Below are positions 1-7,901 of a stretch of 64,000 bases of DNA, one piece after another (the first letter of the stretch is position 1; each line of letters begins with the position of its first letter). A program made the translations under genes and the position numbers. Below the pieces are notes generated by a model. That model searched no databases. It worked only from the letters and a program-made list of their open reading frames with translations, and had not been told where the DNA came from. Source of the DNA: JAVKSL01 sp050744225 (lineage in GTDB: Bacteria > Actinomycetota > Acidimicrobiia > Acidimicrobiales > JAJPHD01). The stretch covers positions 62,001-126,000 of the forward strand of contig JBOGGT010000076.1 of the NCBI GenBank assembly GCA_050744225.1, read 5' to 3'.

Positions 1-825
1 TACTCCCCTCTGGATGCACTCCGCCTTGCGGTCGAGAACCCCGACCGGCAAGTGGTCTTCTTCGCGGTGGGGTTCGAGACCACCGCCCCCTCGACTGCGG
101 TGACCCTGCTGCGCGCACGCGCCGACGGAATCATGAACTTCAGCGTGTTCTCCAACCACGTGACCATCGTGCCTCCGATCAAGGCGATCCTCGAATCGCC
201 CGACCTGCGGCTCAACGGTTTCCTTGGCCCAGGACACGTCTCCACCGTCGTGGGGCAGTATCCCTACCGTTTCGTCTCCGAGAAATACCACCTGCCCCTG
301 GTGACCGCCGGCTTCGAGCCCTTGGACATCCTCCAGGCCGTGGCCATGCTCCTAGCGCAGATCCGCGAGGGACGATGCGAGATCGAGAACCAGTACACCC
401 GCTGCATCCGCGACGAAGGCAACCCGCGGGCGCTGGCGATCCTCGGCGAGGTCTTCGAGCTCCGGCCTCACTTCGAATGGCGCGGTCTGGGATTCATCTC
501 GCAGAGCGGGTTGAGGCTCAACGCAGCCTTCGCGCCCTGGGACGCCGAGCTGCGCTACGAGGTGCCCGGTGTGCGGGTGGCCGACCCCAAGGCCTGCCAG
601 TGCGGCGAGGTGCTCAAGGGGGTCATCAAGCCCTGGGAGTGCAAGGTGTTCGGTACTGCCTGCACCCCGGAGACCCCCATCGGGACCTGCATGGTCTCCT
701 CGGAGGGTGCCTGCGCGGCCTACTACAACTTCGGCCGCCTTCACCGCGAGGCCTCGCTCAGCGTGGCACAGGTACACCAGCCCGTTGTCCGTGAGGTAGC
801 TATGAGCGCACCCCGGCCGGCCTAG
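1..825 (+). CDS. hypD: Hydrogenase maturation factor HypD, 3' part (5' end outside window)
   Basis: The frame is open from base 1, so the start lies upstream; 274 residues are visible of a family that is usually about 370. HypD is the iron-sulfur scaffold which, with HypC, assembles the Fe(CN)2CO unit of [NiFe]-hydrogenases in the cytoplasm. Family signatures seen are FFAVGFETTAPSTA near the visible start, FLGPGHVSTVVG, TAGFEPLDIL and a Cys-rich C-terminal segment around 590-720 (ACQCGEV, PWECKVFG, TACTPETPIGTC, EGACAAYYNFGR) that carries the cluster ligands. It implies a hyp/hydrogenase operon to the left of the window. The stop is TAG at 823-825. The identification is secure. Confidence 0.97.
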   Translation, partial: YSPLDALRLAVENPDRQVVFFAVGFETTAPSTAVTLLRARADGIMNFSVFSNHVTIVPPIKAILESPDLRLNGFLGPGHVSTVVGQYPYRFVSEKYHLPLVTAGFEPLDILQAVAMLLAQIREGRCEIENQYTRCIRDEGNPRALAILGEVFELRPHFEWRGLGFISQSGLRLNAAFAPWDAELRYEVPGVRVADPKACQCGEVLKGVIKPWECKVFGTACTPETPIGTCMVSSEGACAAYYNFGRLHREASLSVAQVHQPVVREVAMSAPRPA

Positions 826-860
826 GAGACGGGTGGGGCCGTGCTCGGTTCGCTCCGGCT

Positions 861-1880
861 TTGACCTCGCACGTAGTTGTCACTGCCCCGGACCGGGACT
901 GGTTCGTCAGGTGTCGTCGTAGCTGGGACTTCTTTGCGAGGACCCGTCAAGGTCTGGAGCCCCACCTGCCCAGCCAGCCTCTGGACCTGGAGCGGGCGGT
1001 ACGCGACACCCTGGCCGTCTATTACTTCCCCGGTATGTGGACCTGGGACCGAGGCGTGGTGGCCCCGCTGGTCTACATGGAGTTGGACCGCGCCCTGAGG
1101 CGCCAGCACGCGCACTACGAAGAGCGAGCCGCTCTGGCTCCTCACCAAACCAGGCTGCCACAGGCCACCCTGGACGCTGCCCTTGACCGGGACCTGGCGC
1201 TCGGGCGCGCCCTACTCACGCGCTACCTCGCCTGGGCACCCGAGCATGACTTCTTCTGGCCGCTGAAGGTGGAGGTGGACTTTGACGTGCACATTCCAGA
1301 CGCGGAGCGCCCGGGCCTGAACCTGGGAGCTCCCGACGGGCGGGCGATCCACTACCAGGGGCGGGTGGACATGCTGATGGCCGACCAGGAGGACGCCCGC
1401 TGGCTCTTGTTCCACCGCCTGACCGAGGACACCTTCACCGATGTCGAGCTCCTCCGCCTGGACGAGGTTGCCCTGGGGTGCGCCTGGGGGTGGGAGAACG
1501 ACCTGCTGGTGAACATTGCCGGAGTCGTGTTCAACGAGCTGCGCCTGAACGGAGACCCGCCCTTCCGGCGCACAGCGCTCGCCCGCAACCGAGCCGACAT
1601 GGCCAGCTTCGGGGAACGCCTCTCAGCCGTGTCCAAGGCGATGGTGGCTCCCGACGTGGACCTGCATGCGCACCCAACTCCGGAGCACTGCTCGGCGTGC
1701 GACTTCAGGTCACCCTGTCTGGCGCTGAACGAGGGCTCCGACCCGAGAGCTATCCTTGCAAGTTCCTACCGGCATCGTCCCGAGGACGACTGGGTGGAGG
1801 GTCGGCTCGGGTCGGCCGCCTGGTCGGCCAGCCGTGGTGCGGCGCCGCCGCGCTTTGAAGGAGGAAGGACCCAACCATGA
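861..1880 (+). CDS. PD-(D/E)XK-like (RecB-family) protein with degenerate active site
   Basis: This is a 339-residue protein starting at TTG 861; no ATG or GTG lies in frame nearer the stop of hypD. The architecture resembles Cas4/RecB-like PD-(D/E)XK nucleases: an N-terminal WFVRCRRSWDFF segment like the usual 'CPRRW' helix, a central IHYQGRVDMLMADQEDARWL stretch where these enzymes have G-x-x-D followed by D/E-x-K, and a C-terminal HCSACDFRSPC cluster typical of the family's cysteine-rich end. The expected D/E-x-K reads LLFHRL, so the metal site looks incomplete. The TGA overlaps the ATG of the following mini-ORF (ATGA at 1877-1880). Function is unknown; it may be a structural or binding relative rather than a nuclease. 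Confidence 0.7.
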   Translation: MTSHVVVTAPDRDWFVRCRRSWDFFARTRQGLEPHLPSQPLDLERAVRDTLAVYYFPGMWTWDRGVVAPLVYMELDRALRRQHAHYEERAALAPHQTRLPQATLDAALDRDLALGRALLTRYLAWAPEHDFFWPLKVEVDFDVHIPDAERPGLNLGAPDGRAIHYQGRVDMLMADQEDARWLLFHRLTEDTFTDVELLRLDEVALGCAWGWENDLLVNIAGVVFNELRLNGDPPFRRTALARNRADMASFGERLSAVSKAMVAPDVDLHAHPTPEHCSACDFRSPCLALNEGSDPRAILASSYRHRPEDDWVEGRLGSAAWSASRGAAPPRFEGGRTQP

Positions 1881-1918
1881 ACACCAGCCCACGGTTCACC
1901 CAAGGCCGCCACCGATGA
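1877..1918 (+). CDS. 13-codon coupling or leader peptide between two genes
   Basis: A strong Shine-Dalgarno (GGAGGA at about 1859-1864) precedes ATG 1877, but this frame encodes only 13 residues (MNTSPRFTQGRHR) before TGA 1916-1918. Its start overlaps the stop of the upstream gene (ATGA) and its stop overlaps the ATG of the downstream gene (ATGA at 1915-1918). The arrangement would pass ribosomes from gene to gene through a tiny peptide. The alternative is that a frameshift has separated the original N-terminus from the 104-residue gene that follows. Confidence 0.5.
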   Translation: MNTSPRFTQGRHR

Positions 1919-2229
1919 CCCTGGAGGAGATGTTCGCCGACCTGGTGGCGGCGCCCCCCGCGCCGGGCGTGTCGCTCTATGTGTCCCGCCGGGGCGACGA
2001 GTACCGCTGGCGACTCCTGGTCGAGGGCGAGGTGGCCACCGGGATGGCGCCGGGGGATGAGATGCCCGACGCGTGGCTGTACCACACGGGTGGCTGGCCC
2101 GAGGGCGGCGATCCCGAGCGAGAGCGCGCCTTCTTCGACGACCTGATGCTGGAGATGGACTCGATGACCGGCGCCGGCGCCGACCGCTGCCGCTGGGACC
2201 CCGAGGATCCCTACTACCACCGGCACTGA
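1915..2229 (+). CDS. Small acidic hypothetical protein
   Basis: A 104-residue soluble acidic protein (MTLEEMFADLV... to DPYYHRH) that I do not recognise. The start ATG 1915 overlaps the stop of a 13-codon ORF and has no Shine-Dalgarno of its own, so translation probably depends on coupling. The middle has alternating hydrophobic and charged residues (VSLYVSRRGDEYRWRLLVEG), suggesting a small beta-sheet, followed by an Asp/Glu-rich helix (RERAFFDDLMLEMDSM). It probably forms an operon with the PD-(D/E)XK-like gene. Confidence 0.7.
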   Translation: MTLEEMFADLVAAPPAPGVSLYVSRRGDEYRWRLLVEGEVATGMAPGDEMPDAWLYHTGGWPEGGDPERERAFFDDLMLEMDSMTGAGADRCRWDPEDPYYHRH

Positions 2230-2281
2230 CGACCCCACTTCTATTAACTTTTGTACCACCCGCCTCACCCGCCGTGTCCAC

Positions 2282-3490
2282 TCACGCTTCCCTGCTCCCG
2301 TCCGGGACCGGTGCGGCCCGCTCGCCTGGGCCGGGCTGGGATCCCGCCTCGATCATCCCCTGCAACTCCCGGGCCGAGCGGAAGCGGCGCTGCCGCCCGT
2401 CTGGTTCGAGGCGAAGCGACAGGTAGGCGAGCGCGCCGGTCGGGATCGGCAGCCAGTAGTTGACCAGGCGGTAGGCGATGACGGCCAGGATGGCGATGGC
2501 CCTGGGGGTGCCAAAGCCGACCAGGGAGGGGATGAGGACGCCCTCCACGACCCCTAGACCGCCCGGGGTGATCGGTATGGCGGCCAGCACGTTGGCCAAC
2601 CCGTAGGCCACGAAGAGCGAGTCCAGGCCGAGCAGGTGATGGAACGCCAGCAACATGACCCAAAGCGACCCCGCGTCCAGGACCCAGTTGGCGCTGGCCC
2701 AGCCCACCGCCCTCAGGAGGAGTCGCCGGTCGCTGAACAGCTCCGAGACGCGTGAGGCGACCCTGGCGAACAGGGCGGTGACCGCCTGCTCCCTGATCCA
2801 GGGTAGGTGTCGAGCCAGTGTTCCGAGGATCCGCGCCGAGCGATCAGCACCGCGGGTGAGGGCGGCGACCAGGGCACCAAAGGCCGCGAACAACCCCACT
2901 CCGACGGCTGCGGCGATGACGTACAGCACGTTGTGCAGGCCATCCAGGGCGATCGACGCCACCAGGGCCAGCCACAGGATCACGTTCAGCACCACCGCGG
3001 AGCCGATCCCCTGGGTGGCCACCGCGAAGCCCGCATCCGTGCCGCTCGCTCCTGCCTTTGTGAGCAGCCTGAAGGCCAGGCCGGTCCCCCCCGCCGTGCC
3101 CCCTGGTACCACGTGGCTCACCGCAATCCCGGCGAGGTCGATCCGGAACAGCCGGCTCAGCGACACCGAGCCGCGGGGGAGGACCACCCTGGTGAGTGCG
3201 GCGTAGGAGAATAGAGAACCGACCTCGAGCGCCACCGCCAGGGCCACGTAGCTCACGTTCACCTGGCCCAGCAGTCGCAGGTCCTTGTGGACCCCGGCCA
3301 GCTGGGGAAGGACCAGGTACTCGATCACCAGGGCAATCAAAAATGCCATGATCGCTCGCCGGAGCGACCTCTTTAGCAGGTGCCAGTGCGCCAGCCGGCG
3401 GTCAAGGCGCCACCAAGGGGCGCTGACCCGATCCTGAGCTGTCCCCGCCTCCTTCGAATCCAGGCCGATCTGGGCGCCATCAGTTCCCAC
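2282..3490 (-). CDS. YbhN/AglD-type integral membrane flippase-like protein (LPG synthase TM family)
   Basis: A 402-residue polytopic membrane protein of the lysylphosphatidylglycerol-synthase transmembrane family (PF03706). Hydrophobic segments are spread across the whole length and the family signature GGLGVVEGVLIPSLVGFG lies in the C-terminal third, followed by YRLVNYWLPIPTGALAY. Members without the lysyltransferase domain are thought to handle polyprenyl-linked sugars or lipids. Start choice: GTG 3490 lies 7 nt after a TACGAT hexamer on the same strand, which fits a leaderless transcript; upstream in-frame ATGs would run into the divergent glycosyltransferase. The divergent partner makes polyprenol-phosphate sugar, so a joint role in envelope glycosylation is plausible but inferred. 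Confidence 0.85.
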   Translation of the reverse strand: MGTDGAQIGLDSKEAGTAQDRVSAPWWRLDRRLAHWHLLKRSLRRAIMAFLIALVIEYLVLPQLAGVHKDLRLLGQVNVSYVALAVALEVGSLFSYAALTRVVLPRGSVSLSRLFRIDLAGIAVSHVVPGGTAGGTGLAFRLLTKAGASGTDAGFAVATQGIGSAVVLNVILWLALVASIALDGLHNVLYVIAAAVGVGLFAAFGALVAALTRGADRSARILGTLARHLPWIREQAVTALFARVASRVSELFSDRRLLLRAVGWASANWVLDAGSLWVMLLAFHHLLGLDSLFVAYGLANVLAAIPITPGGLGVVEGVLIPSLVGFGTPRAIAILAVIAYRLVNYWLPIPTGALAYLSLRLEPDGRQRRFRSARELQGMIEAGSQPGPGERAAPVPDGSREA

Positions 3491-3497
3491 CGTGAAC

Positions 3498-3507
3498 ATC
3501 GTATGCT
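3498..3507. promoter_or_regulatory. Overlapping divergent -10 elements for two leaderless genes
   Basis: On the minus strand TACGAT (3503 to 3498) lies 7 nt from GTG 3490; on the plus strand TATGCT (3502-3507) lies 8 nt from GTG 3516. The two hexamers share bases 3502-3503, so RNA polymerase could open only one promoter at a time. The -10 match and spacing are visible; promoter activity is inferred. Confidence 0.6.
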
Positions 3508-3515
3508 CATCCGTC

Positions 3516-4400
3516 GTGCGCCCCCTCGTAGTGCTGCCCACCTACGACGAGGCTGCCAATATTGCCACCGTCCTCAAAGCGGTTCGCGGGGCCGTACCGG
3601 AGGCGCACATCCTGGTGGTGGACGACGCGAGCCCCGACGGGACAGCAGACCTGGCCAGCGCCTCGGCCGAGGCCCTCGGCCAGATCCACCTGCTCAGCCG
3701 TCCCGCCAAGTCGGGCCTGGGGAGTGCGTACCGGGATGGCTTCGCCTGGGGGCTGAGGGCCGGCTTTGACGCGTTGGTCGAGATGGACGCCGACCTGTCC
3801 CACGACCCGGCCGCGTTGGGCTCTCTACTGGCGGCCCTGACCGGCGGGGTAGAGCTGGTGGTCGGATCCAGGTACGTGCCGGGCGGGTCCATACCCGCCT
3901 GGTCGTTCCGACGCCGGGCCTTGTCCCGTGCCGGCAACGTGTATTCGGGTGTCATGCTGGGCCTGCCGATCCGGGATCTCACCTCGGGATACCGGGTTTA
4001 CAGCGCTTCCCTGCTGCGGCGCCTGGACCTCGGTAGGGTCCGGGCTGAGGGCTATGGCTTCCAGATCGAGATGGTTCGCGCCGCGGTGGCGGCTGGGGCA
4101 GCTGTGGTGGAGGTTCCGATCACCTTCGTGGACCGTACTCTCGGGCGGTCCAAGATGTCGGCCCGAACCGTGGTCGAAGCATTGGCCCTGGTCACCTGGT
4201 GGGGTATCGCCCGCCCGTTCCGCCTCCTGGGCCCCGGCTCAACCTCCGGGACCCAGGCCCCCGCCGATGGTGTGGTCCAGGCCCCCGCCGATGGCGTGGT
4301 CCCGGAGGCCCCCGCCGATGGCGTGGTCCCGGAGGGGCCCGACCTCCCAGCCGGCGTCGGCGAAGTACTCGGCGAGCATAGGGAGCGCTCCGAGGGCTGA
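3516..4400 (+). CDS. Polyprenol monophosphomannose synthase-like family 2 glycosyltransferase
   Basis: A 294-residue GT-A glycosyltransferase of the Dpm1/Ppm1 type, which transfers a sugar (usually mannose from GDP-mannose) to polyprenyl phosphate at the inner face of the membrane. Seen: N-terminal VLPTYDEAANI, nucleotide-binding VVDDASPDGTADLA, the DXD-like EMDADLSHDP, VVGSRYVPGG, and SGYRVYSASLLRRL, all in canonical order. There is no C-terminal membrane domain. Start GTG 3516 is leaderless-style after TATGCT. The last 50 or so residues carry three APADGVV repeats encoded by 24-27 nt units, and the 3' 162 bp overlap the convergent deacetylase gene, so the tail is probably dispensable for catalysis. 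Confidence 0.9.
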   Translation: MRPLVVLPTYDEAANIATVLKAVRGAVPEAHILVVDDASPDGTADLASASAEALGQIHLLSRPAKSGLGSAYRDGFAWGLRAGFDALVEMDADLSHDPAALGSLLAALTGGVELVVGSRYVPGGSIPAWSFRRRALSRAGNVYSGVMLGLPIRDLTSGYRVYSASLLRRLDLGRVRAEGYGFQIEMVRAAVAAGAAVVEVPITFVDRTLGRSKMSARTVVEALALVTWWGIARPFRLLGPGSTSGTQAPADGVVQAPADGVVPEAPADGVVPEGPDLPAGVGEVLGEHRERSEG

Positions 4401-5042
4401 GCGCCAGGCCCCGGCGTCTGAGGCGTAGTCCGTGTCGTGCAGCAAGACGGTACCGCCACCGCACATGTCTGCCCGGATGTCGGCGACCACCGATGCCGGC
4501 GTGGCGCACGCCCGCCAGTCCCGCCCCCAGGCGCTCCACAGGACCAGCTCCAGCTCCAGCCTCCTCGCCGCCAGCAGCCCGGCACCTGAGATCACCCCGT
4601 AGGGCGGCCGGTGCCAGCGGGGGAATGCTCCCGTCGCACCTGCGACGACATCGAGCCCCCGGGCCAGGTCGCCGACAACGGCCCTTGGGGTGCGGGCAAG
4701 CTGGTTGCGGTGGGCGTAGCCGTGCAGGCCTACCTCGTGTCCCGCCGCGGCGACTTCTGCCGCCAGGCTGGCGTGGCGCTCGGCCATGGATCCGAGCATG
4801 AAGAACGTTGCCTTCCAGCCGAGGCGATCAAGCGCCGACAAGAACGCGGGCGTGGAGGCGGGGTCCGGACCGTCGTCGAAGGTGAGCGCCACGTGGGTGT
4901 TCCTGCCGATGCCGTGCAACCTCGGGATCAAGCATCGACGGATCGTGCTCACCCAGGCGATTGCGGGTCCGACGTGGGCGAGCGCTGCGGTTCCCCCGGC
5001 GGCCGCGGCCACCAGGCCAGGAGACAATCGGTGCCCACTCAC
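4239..5042 (-). CDS. NodB-type polysaccharide deacetylase
   Basis: A 267-residue protein with an N-terminal hydrophobic stretch (about residues 7-35) that should anchor or export it, then a complete NodB homology domain: TFDDGPDP (catalytic Asp and metal Asp), LHGYAHRN (metal His pair), RWHRPPYG, a VLWSAWGRDW segment and TVLLHDTD. All usual catalytic motifs are present, so it should deacetylate an N-acetylated glycan or glycolipid outside the membrane. It starts at GTG, 13 bp downstream of the glycosyltransferase gene on the same strand, and probably shares its transcript. The C-terminus reads through the tandem repeat shared with the convergent gene, giving repeated DHAIGGG units. Confidence 0.92.
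   Translation of the reverse strand: MSGHRLSPGLVAAAAGGTAALAHVGPAIAWVSTIRRCLIPRLHGIGRNTHVALTFDDGPDPASTPAFLSALDRLGWKATFFMLGSMAERHASLAAEVAAAGHEVGLHGYAHRNQLARTPRAVVGDLARGLDVVAGATGAFPRWHRPPYGVISGAGLLAARRLELELVLWSAWGRDWRACATPASVVADIRADMCGGGTVLLHDTDYASDAGAWRSALGALPMLAEYFADAGWEVGPLRDHAIGGGLRDHAIGGGLDHTIGGGLGPGG
4257..4334 (+). repeat. Three tandem 24-27 bp repeats inside a convergent gene overlap
   Basis: Units at 4257-4280 (24 bp), 4281-4307 and 4308-4334 (27 bp each) share the core gcccccgccgatgg. They lie within the tail-to-tail overlap of the glycosyltransferase and deacetylase genes and are translated on both strands, as APADGVV on plus and DHAIGGG on minus. All lengths are multiples of three, so copy changes keep both frames. 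Confidence 0.9.
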
Positions 5043-5055
5043 GTCTGGTGTCTCC

Positions 5056-6804
5056 TCAAGAAGCGGCGGTCACATCGGAGCTGGTCGGAATGCCCGAGCG
5101 ACTCAACTGGAGGTGCAATGAGCGCAACTGAGCCTCCAGGGCCGTCGCGCTCTCGTGGTGCGCGTCGAGAAGGTAGACGTGGCCGGGACGAAGCTCAGGC
5201 CAAGACGAACCCATTGCGAGGTTGGTCGAGCGCAGGATCCGTTCGTGGCTTGCCGAAGCAAAGATGAGGGAGGAATCGTTGACCCACTTGCCGGGTATGT
5301 ACAGGTTGCAGGGTTCCCCGGTGTCCCTGGAGATCAGCTTTGCTGTGTTGGTGACATTGTCGTCGACAGAGAGTAGCGCCAGGCCTCCCGGCGGCGTGTT
5401 GCCCCCATTGGCCACGGTCACCCCGGCGTCGGCCATGTCCCGCACCTCTGTCGGATATTTTGCGGCCAGGCTGCCGTCGATGACAGCCCCCAGGTGGTAC
5501 TCGGCCAGGATCCCCGGGACGTCGGAATCGGCCATCGCGCTGGCGTCGAGCCGCACGAATGCGTAGACCGCGGTGCTGTTCGCAGGGGGATGGGCTGCGT
5601 CCAGGCCGGCCGCGTTGGCCGCATCACCCGCCATGTTCAATCCGGTGAAGACCGCGGCGGCAGCCATACCCGTCAGGGCCAGGCGCCGAGCCATTGGGTG
5701 GGGGATGGGGCTCGGGATCGGGTCACTGGCGAAAGCTACCTCCGCGACATCGCTGGCGGCGTCCCCGCAGAACATTGCCTGTCCGAGCTGTGCGAACTGC
5801 CCCGTGCCGTCGGCGGCTCGATCCAGGGCGGCCGCGAGACCCCCGACGTCGGTGGCAAAGACTGCGACCCCCGCGCGGTCCATCTCGATGGCGTTCTGGC
5901 GACCGTGGCCTGGGATGGGCCGGTACGTCACGACCGGAAGCCCGGCGGCAAAGGCTTCCATGCAGGTGAGGCCTCCGGCGTTTTGCAACAGGACGTCCGA
6001 GGCCGCCATGAGAGTGGCCATGGCGTTGGTCCAGCCGAGCACCATGCCGGTCCCCCGCGCCTCCAGCCGTTCGCGCAGCTTGGCATTTTGCCCGCACACC
6101 ACGAGTGGGAACCAGCCCTCGCACGCCGCCAGGGCATCAAGGGTCTCCTCCAGCTCGCCCACGCCCCAGGATCCGGCCACCACCAGGACCACCCGCGCCT
6201 CGGCGCGCAGGCCCAGCTCGCCTCTCGCATCGGCTCGTTGGGGCAGGGAGGCTCTGAAGGCCTCGGCCACCATGGGACCAGGAGAGGCAGATGGCCTGCC
6301 CGTGGCCGCCTCGGCCGCGCTGGCGGAAAAGGGGTGCACGCACAGGTTCAGGTCGATGCCCCGGTGTACCCAGAGGGGGTGGACCGCAAAGTCTGTGACG
6401 AAAGTGATGGCCGGCACCGCCAGCCTTCTCCATCGCCGGGTTCGGAGCCTGCCGAGCACCACCGAGGCCAGCGGGTAAGTCGACACCACGGTGCTGGCGC
6501 CCAGCTCGGCCGCCCAGCGCATGAGCCTGCGCCCAAAGATCGCTCCCATGAGGAGCGCCAGCGGAGCGCACAGCACCGCTCCGACGAACCACACCCGGTA
6601 GGTCGCCTCGTAGGCCCAAGGGGCATGGTTGAGCTGGAACTCGAAGACCGCCTTGATAATCCGACCGATGCGCGGCGAGGCGTCGAGGAAGTCCACCGTC
6701 GCGCAGCGCACCCCCTTGGCTTCCAGACGCTTGGTCAGCTCGCGCGCCGCTCCGTCGTGGCCGGCACCCATGCTCGCCGATACCACCAGGACACTCGTAG
6801 TCAC
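5056..6804 (-). CDS. MGDG-synthase-like glycosyltransferase fused to a membrane anchor and degenerate NodB-like domain
   Basis: A 582-residue protein. Residues 1 to about 370 form a GT-B glycosyltransferase of the MGDG synthase/diacylglycerol glucosyltransferase type: VVSASMGAGHDGAARELTKR, STYPLASVVLG, FVTDFAVHPLWVHRGIDL, AGSWGVGELEETL and the donor-site LLQNAGGLTCMEAFAAGLPV. A hydrophobic, Arg-preceded segment follows (ARRLALTGMAAAAVFTGL), then about 170 residues that look like a NodB fold whose metal ligands are gone (VANGGNT where active enzymes have N-H-T/S; LLDAHH where they have LLHD). Start GTG 6804 is chosen because a TAGGTT hexamer lies exactly 7 nt upstream. The gene sits in one operon with an intact deacetylase. 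Substrate is unknown; a glycolipid is likely. Confidence 0.82.
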   Translation of the reverse strand: MTTSVLVVSASMGAGHDGAARELTKRLEAKGVRCATVDFLDASPRIGRIIKAVFEFQLNHAPWAYEATYRVWFVGAVLCAPLALLMGAIFGRRLMRWAAELGASTVVSTYPLASVVLGRLRTRRWRRLAVPAITFVTDFAVHPLWVHRGIDLNLCVHPFSASAAEAATGRPSASPGPMVAEAFRASLPQRADARGELGLRAEARVVLVVAGSWGVGELEETLDALAACEGWFPLVVCGQNAKLRERLEARGTGMVLGWTNAMATLMAASDVLLQNAGGLTCMEAFAAGLPVVTYRPIPGHGRQNAIEMDRAGVAVFATDVGGLAAALDRAADGTGQFAQLGQAMFCGDAASDVAEVAFASDPIPSPIPHPMARRLALTGMAAAAVFTGLNMAGDAANAAGLDAAHPPANSTAVYAFVRLDASAMADSDVPGILAEYHLGAVIDGSLAAKYPTEVRDMADAGVTVANGGNTPPGGLALLSVDDNVTNTAKLISRDTGEPCNLYIPGKWVNDSSLIFASASHERILRSTNLAMGSSWPELRPGHVYLLDAHHESATALEAQLRSLHLQLSRSGIPTSSDVTAAS

Positions 6805-6811
6805 AGCGGAC

Positions 6812-6817
6812 AACCTA
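6812..6817 (-). promoter_or_regulatory. -10 element (TAGGTT), leaderless, for the glycosyltransferase operon
   Basis: TAGGTT on the minus strand ends 7 nt before GTG 6804, and no Shine-Dalgarno is present. This placement argues against the slightly longer TTG start. Confidence 0.55.
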
Positions 6818-6823
6818 TCGTGT

Positions 6824-6853
6824 TTGAGCGATGGATATGGGGACGCTGATAAT
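6824..6853 (+). promoter_or_regulatory. Promoter TTGAGC-18-GATAAT for the DMT transporter gene
   Basis: TTGAGC at 6824-6829 and GATAAT at 6848-6853 are separated by 18 bp, the best sigma-70-like match in the window. Transcription would begin near 6860 and leave a leader of about 90 nt before GTG 6948; an in-frame GTG at 6858 is an alternative start. I see no recognisable riboswitch in the leader. Confidence 0.5.
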
Positions 6854-6947
6854 ACCCGTGGGCCACCACGCCGTGATCAGACCACTCTGCGCATCCTATG
6901 GGGGAGTCCGCCTCCACTGCGCGCTCCGGCCCCACCATCGGGGACCG

Positions 6948-7856
6948 GTGCTAGAGGCTTTGGTGGTGGCAACATCGCTCGCGGCGGCCTTTTTGTTCGC
7001 GGTGGCGTCGGTACTCCAGCACCGCAGCGCGGCCCAGGAGCCCGCCGAGCACTCGATGCGCATTTCCCTGATCACCCGGCTCATTCGCCAGCCCGCCTGG
7101 CTTGTGGGCATGGCGGCAGACGTTGGTGCCTACGTACTGCAGTTCGTGGCCCTGGGCCATGGGTCTCTGATCCTGGTGCAGCCCCTCCTGGTGGCGGGTC
7201 TCCTGTTCGCCCTGCCGATGTCTGCCGCCCTGTTCCGTCGTCGGCTGGCGGTGGCCGAGTGGGTTGGCGCAGCCGGGACGGTGGCCGGCTTGGCGGTCTT
7301 CCTGGTGGCGGCGTATCCGGGGCCGGGCCATCCCGAGGCCAGCCTGTTGAGCTGGGTGGAGATCCTGGTGGCTATCCTGGTGCCCTCGACGGTGTTGGTG
7401 GTCTTCGCGGGTCCGTCGCCGAGCACCCGTAGGGCGGTCATGCTGGGCTCGGCCACTGGCCTGGTGTTCGGCCTGACCGCCGCGCTCACCAAGGCGGTGG
7501 CCCACCTCCTCTCCCTGGGGATCGTGCACCTTCTCCTCGGCTGGCAGACCTATGTCCTGGTGGTGGTCGGGATCGCCAGCATGGTGGTGGCCCAGAGCGC
7601 ATTCCAGGCGGGGCCGTTGCGCGCCTCGCTCCCGATCCTCACCGTCTTGGACCCGGTGGTGAGCATCGTTATAGGTGCCCTGGCCTTCGGTGAGGCACTG
7701 GGGTCCGGCCCGGCGCGACGGGCCGGGGAGGTGCTGGGTCTGGTGCTCCTGACGCTGAGCGTGGCCCTCCTCACCCGGTCGGGGCCAATCGGTCCGGAGT
7801 GGGTGCCCGGCGGGCAGCACCGAGAGCAGGTGGAGCCCGGGGACGCAACTGCCTAG
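6948..7856 (+). CDS. DMT-superfamily (EamA/NIPA-like) transporter
   Basis: A 302-residue membrane protein with about nine or ten hydrophobic helices, beginning VLEALVVATSLAAAFLFAVA and including the QHRSAAQ helix end, YVLQFVALGHGSLILVQPLL and the C-terminal EALGSGPARRAGEVLG loop before the last helix. The pattern is that of the drug/metabolite transporter superfamily, with resemblance to NIPA-like proteins; the substrate cannot be read from sequence. Start GTG 6948 places the first helix at the N-terminus; the upstream codons to 6831 encode a non-hydrophobic stretch unlike the family. The gene stands alone, with whiB downstream. Confidence 0.8.
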   Translation: MLEALVVATSLAAAFLFAVASVLQHRSAAQEPAEHSMRISLITRLIRQPAWLVGMAADVGAYVLQFVALGHGSLILVQPLLVAGLLFALPMSAALFRRRLAVAEWVGAAGTVAGLAVFLVAAYPGPGHPEASLLSWVEILVAILVPSTVLVVFAGPSPSTRRAVMLGSATGLVFGLTAALTKAVAHLLSLGIVHLLLGWQTYVLVVVGIASMVVAQSAFQAGPLRASLPILTVLDPVVSIVIGALAFGEALGSGPARRAGEVLGLVLLTLSVALLTRSGPIGPEWVPGGQHREQVEPGDATA

Positions 7857-7901
7857 ACTTGAGTGGGCACTGATGGGGCCGCGGAAAGTCCTAATTTCAG
7901 G

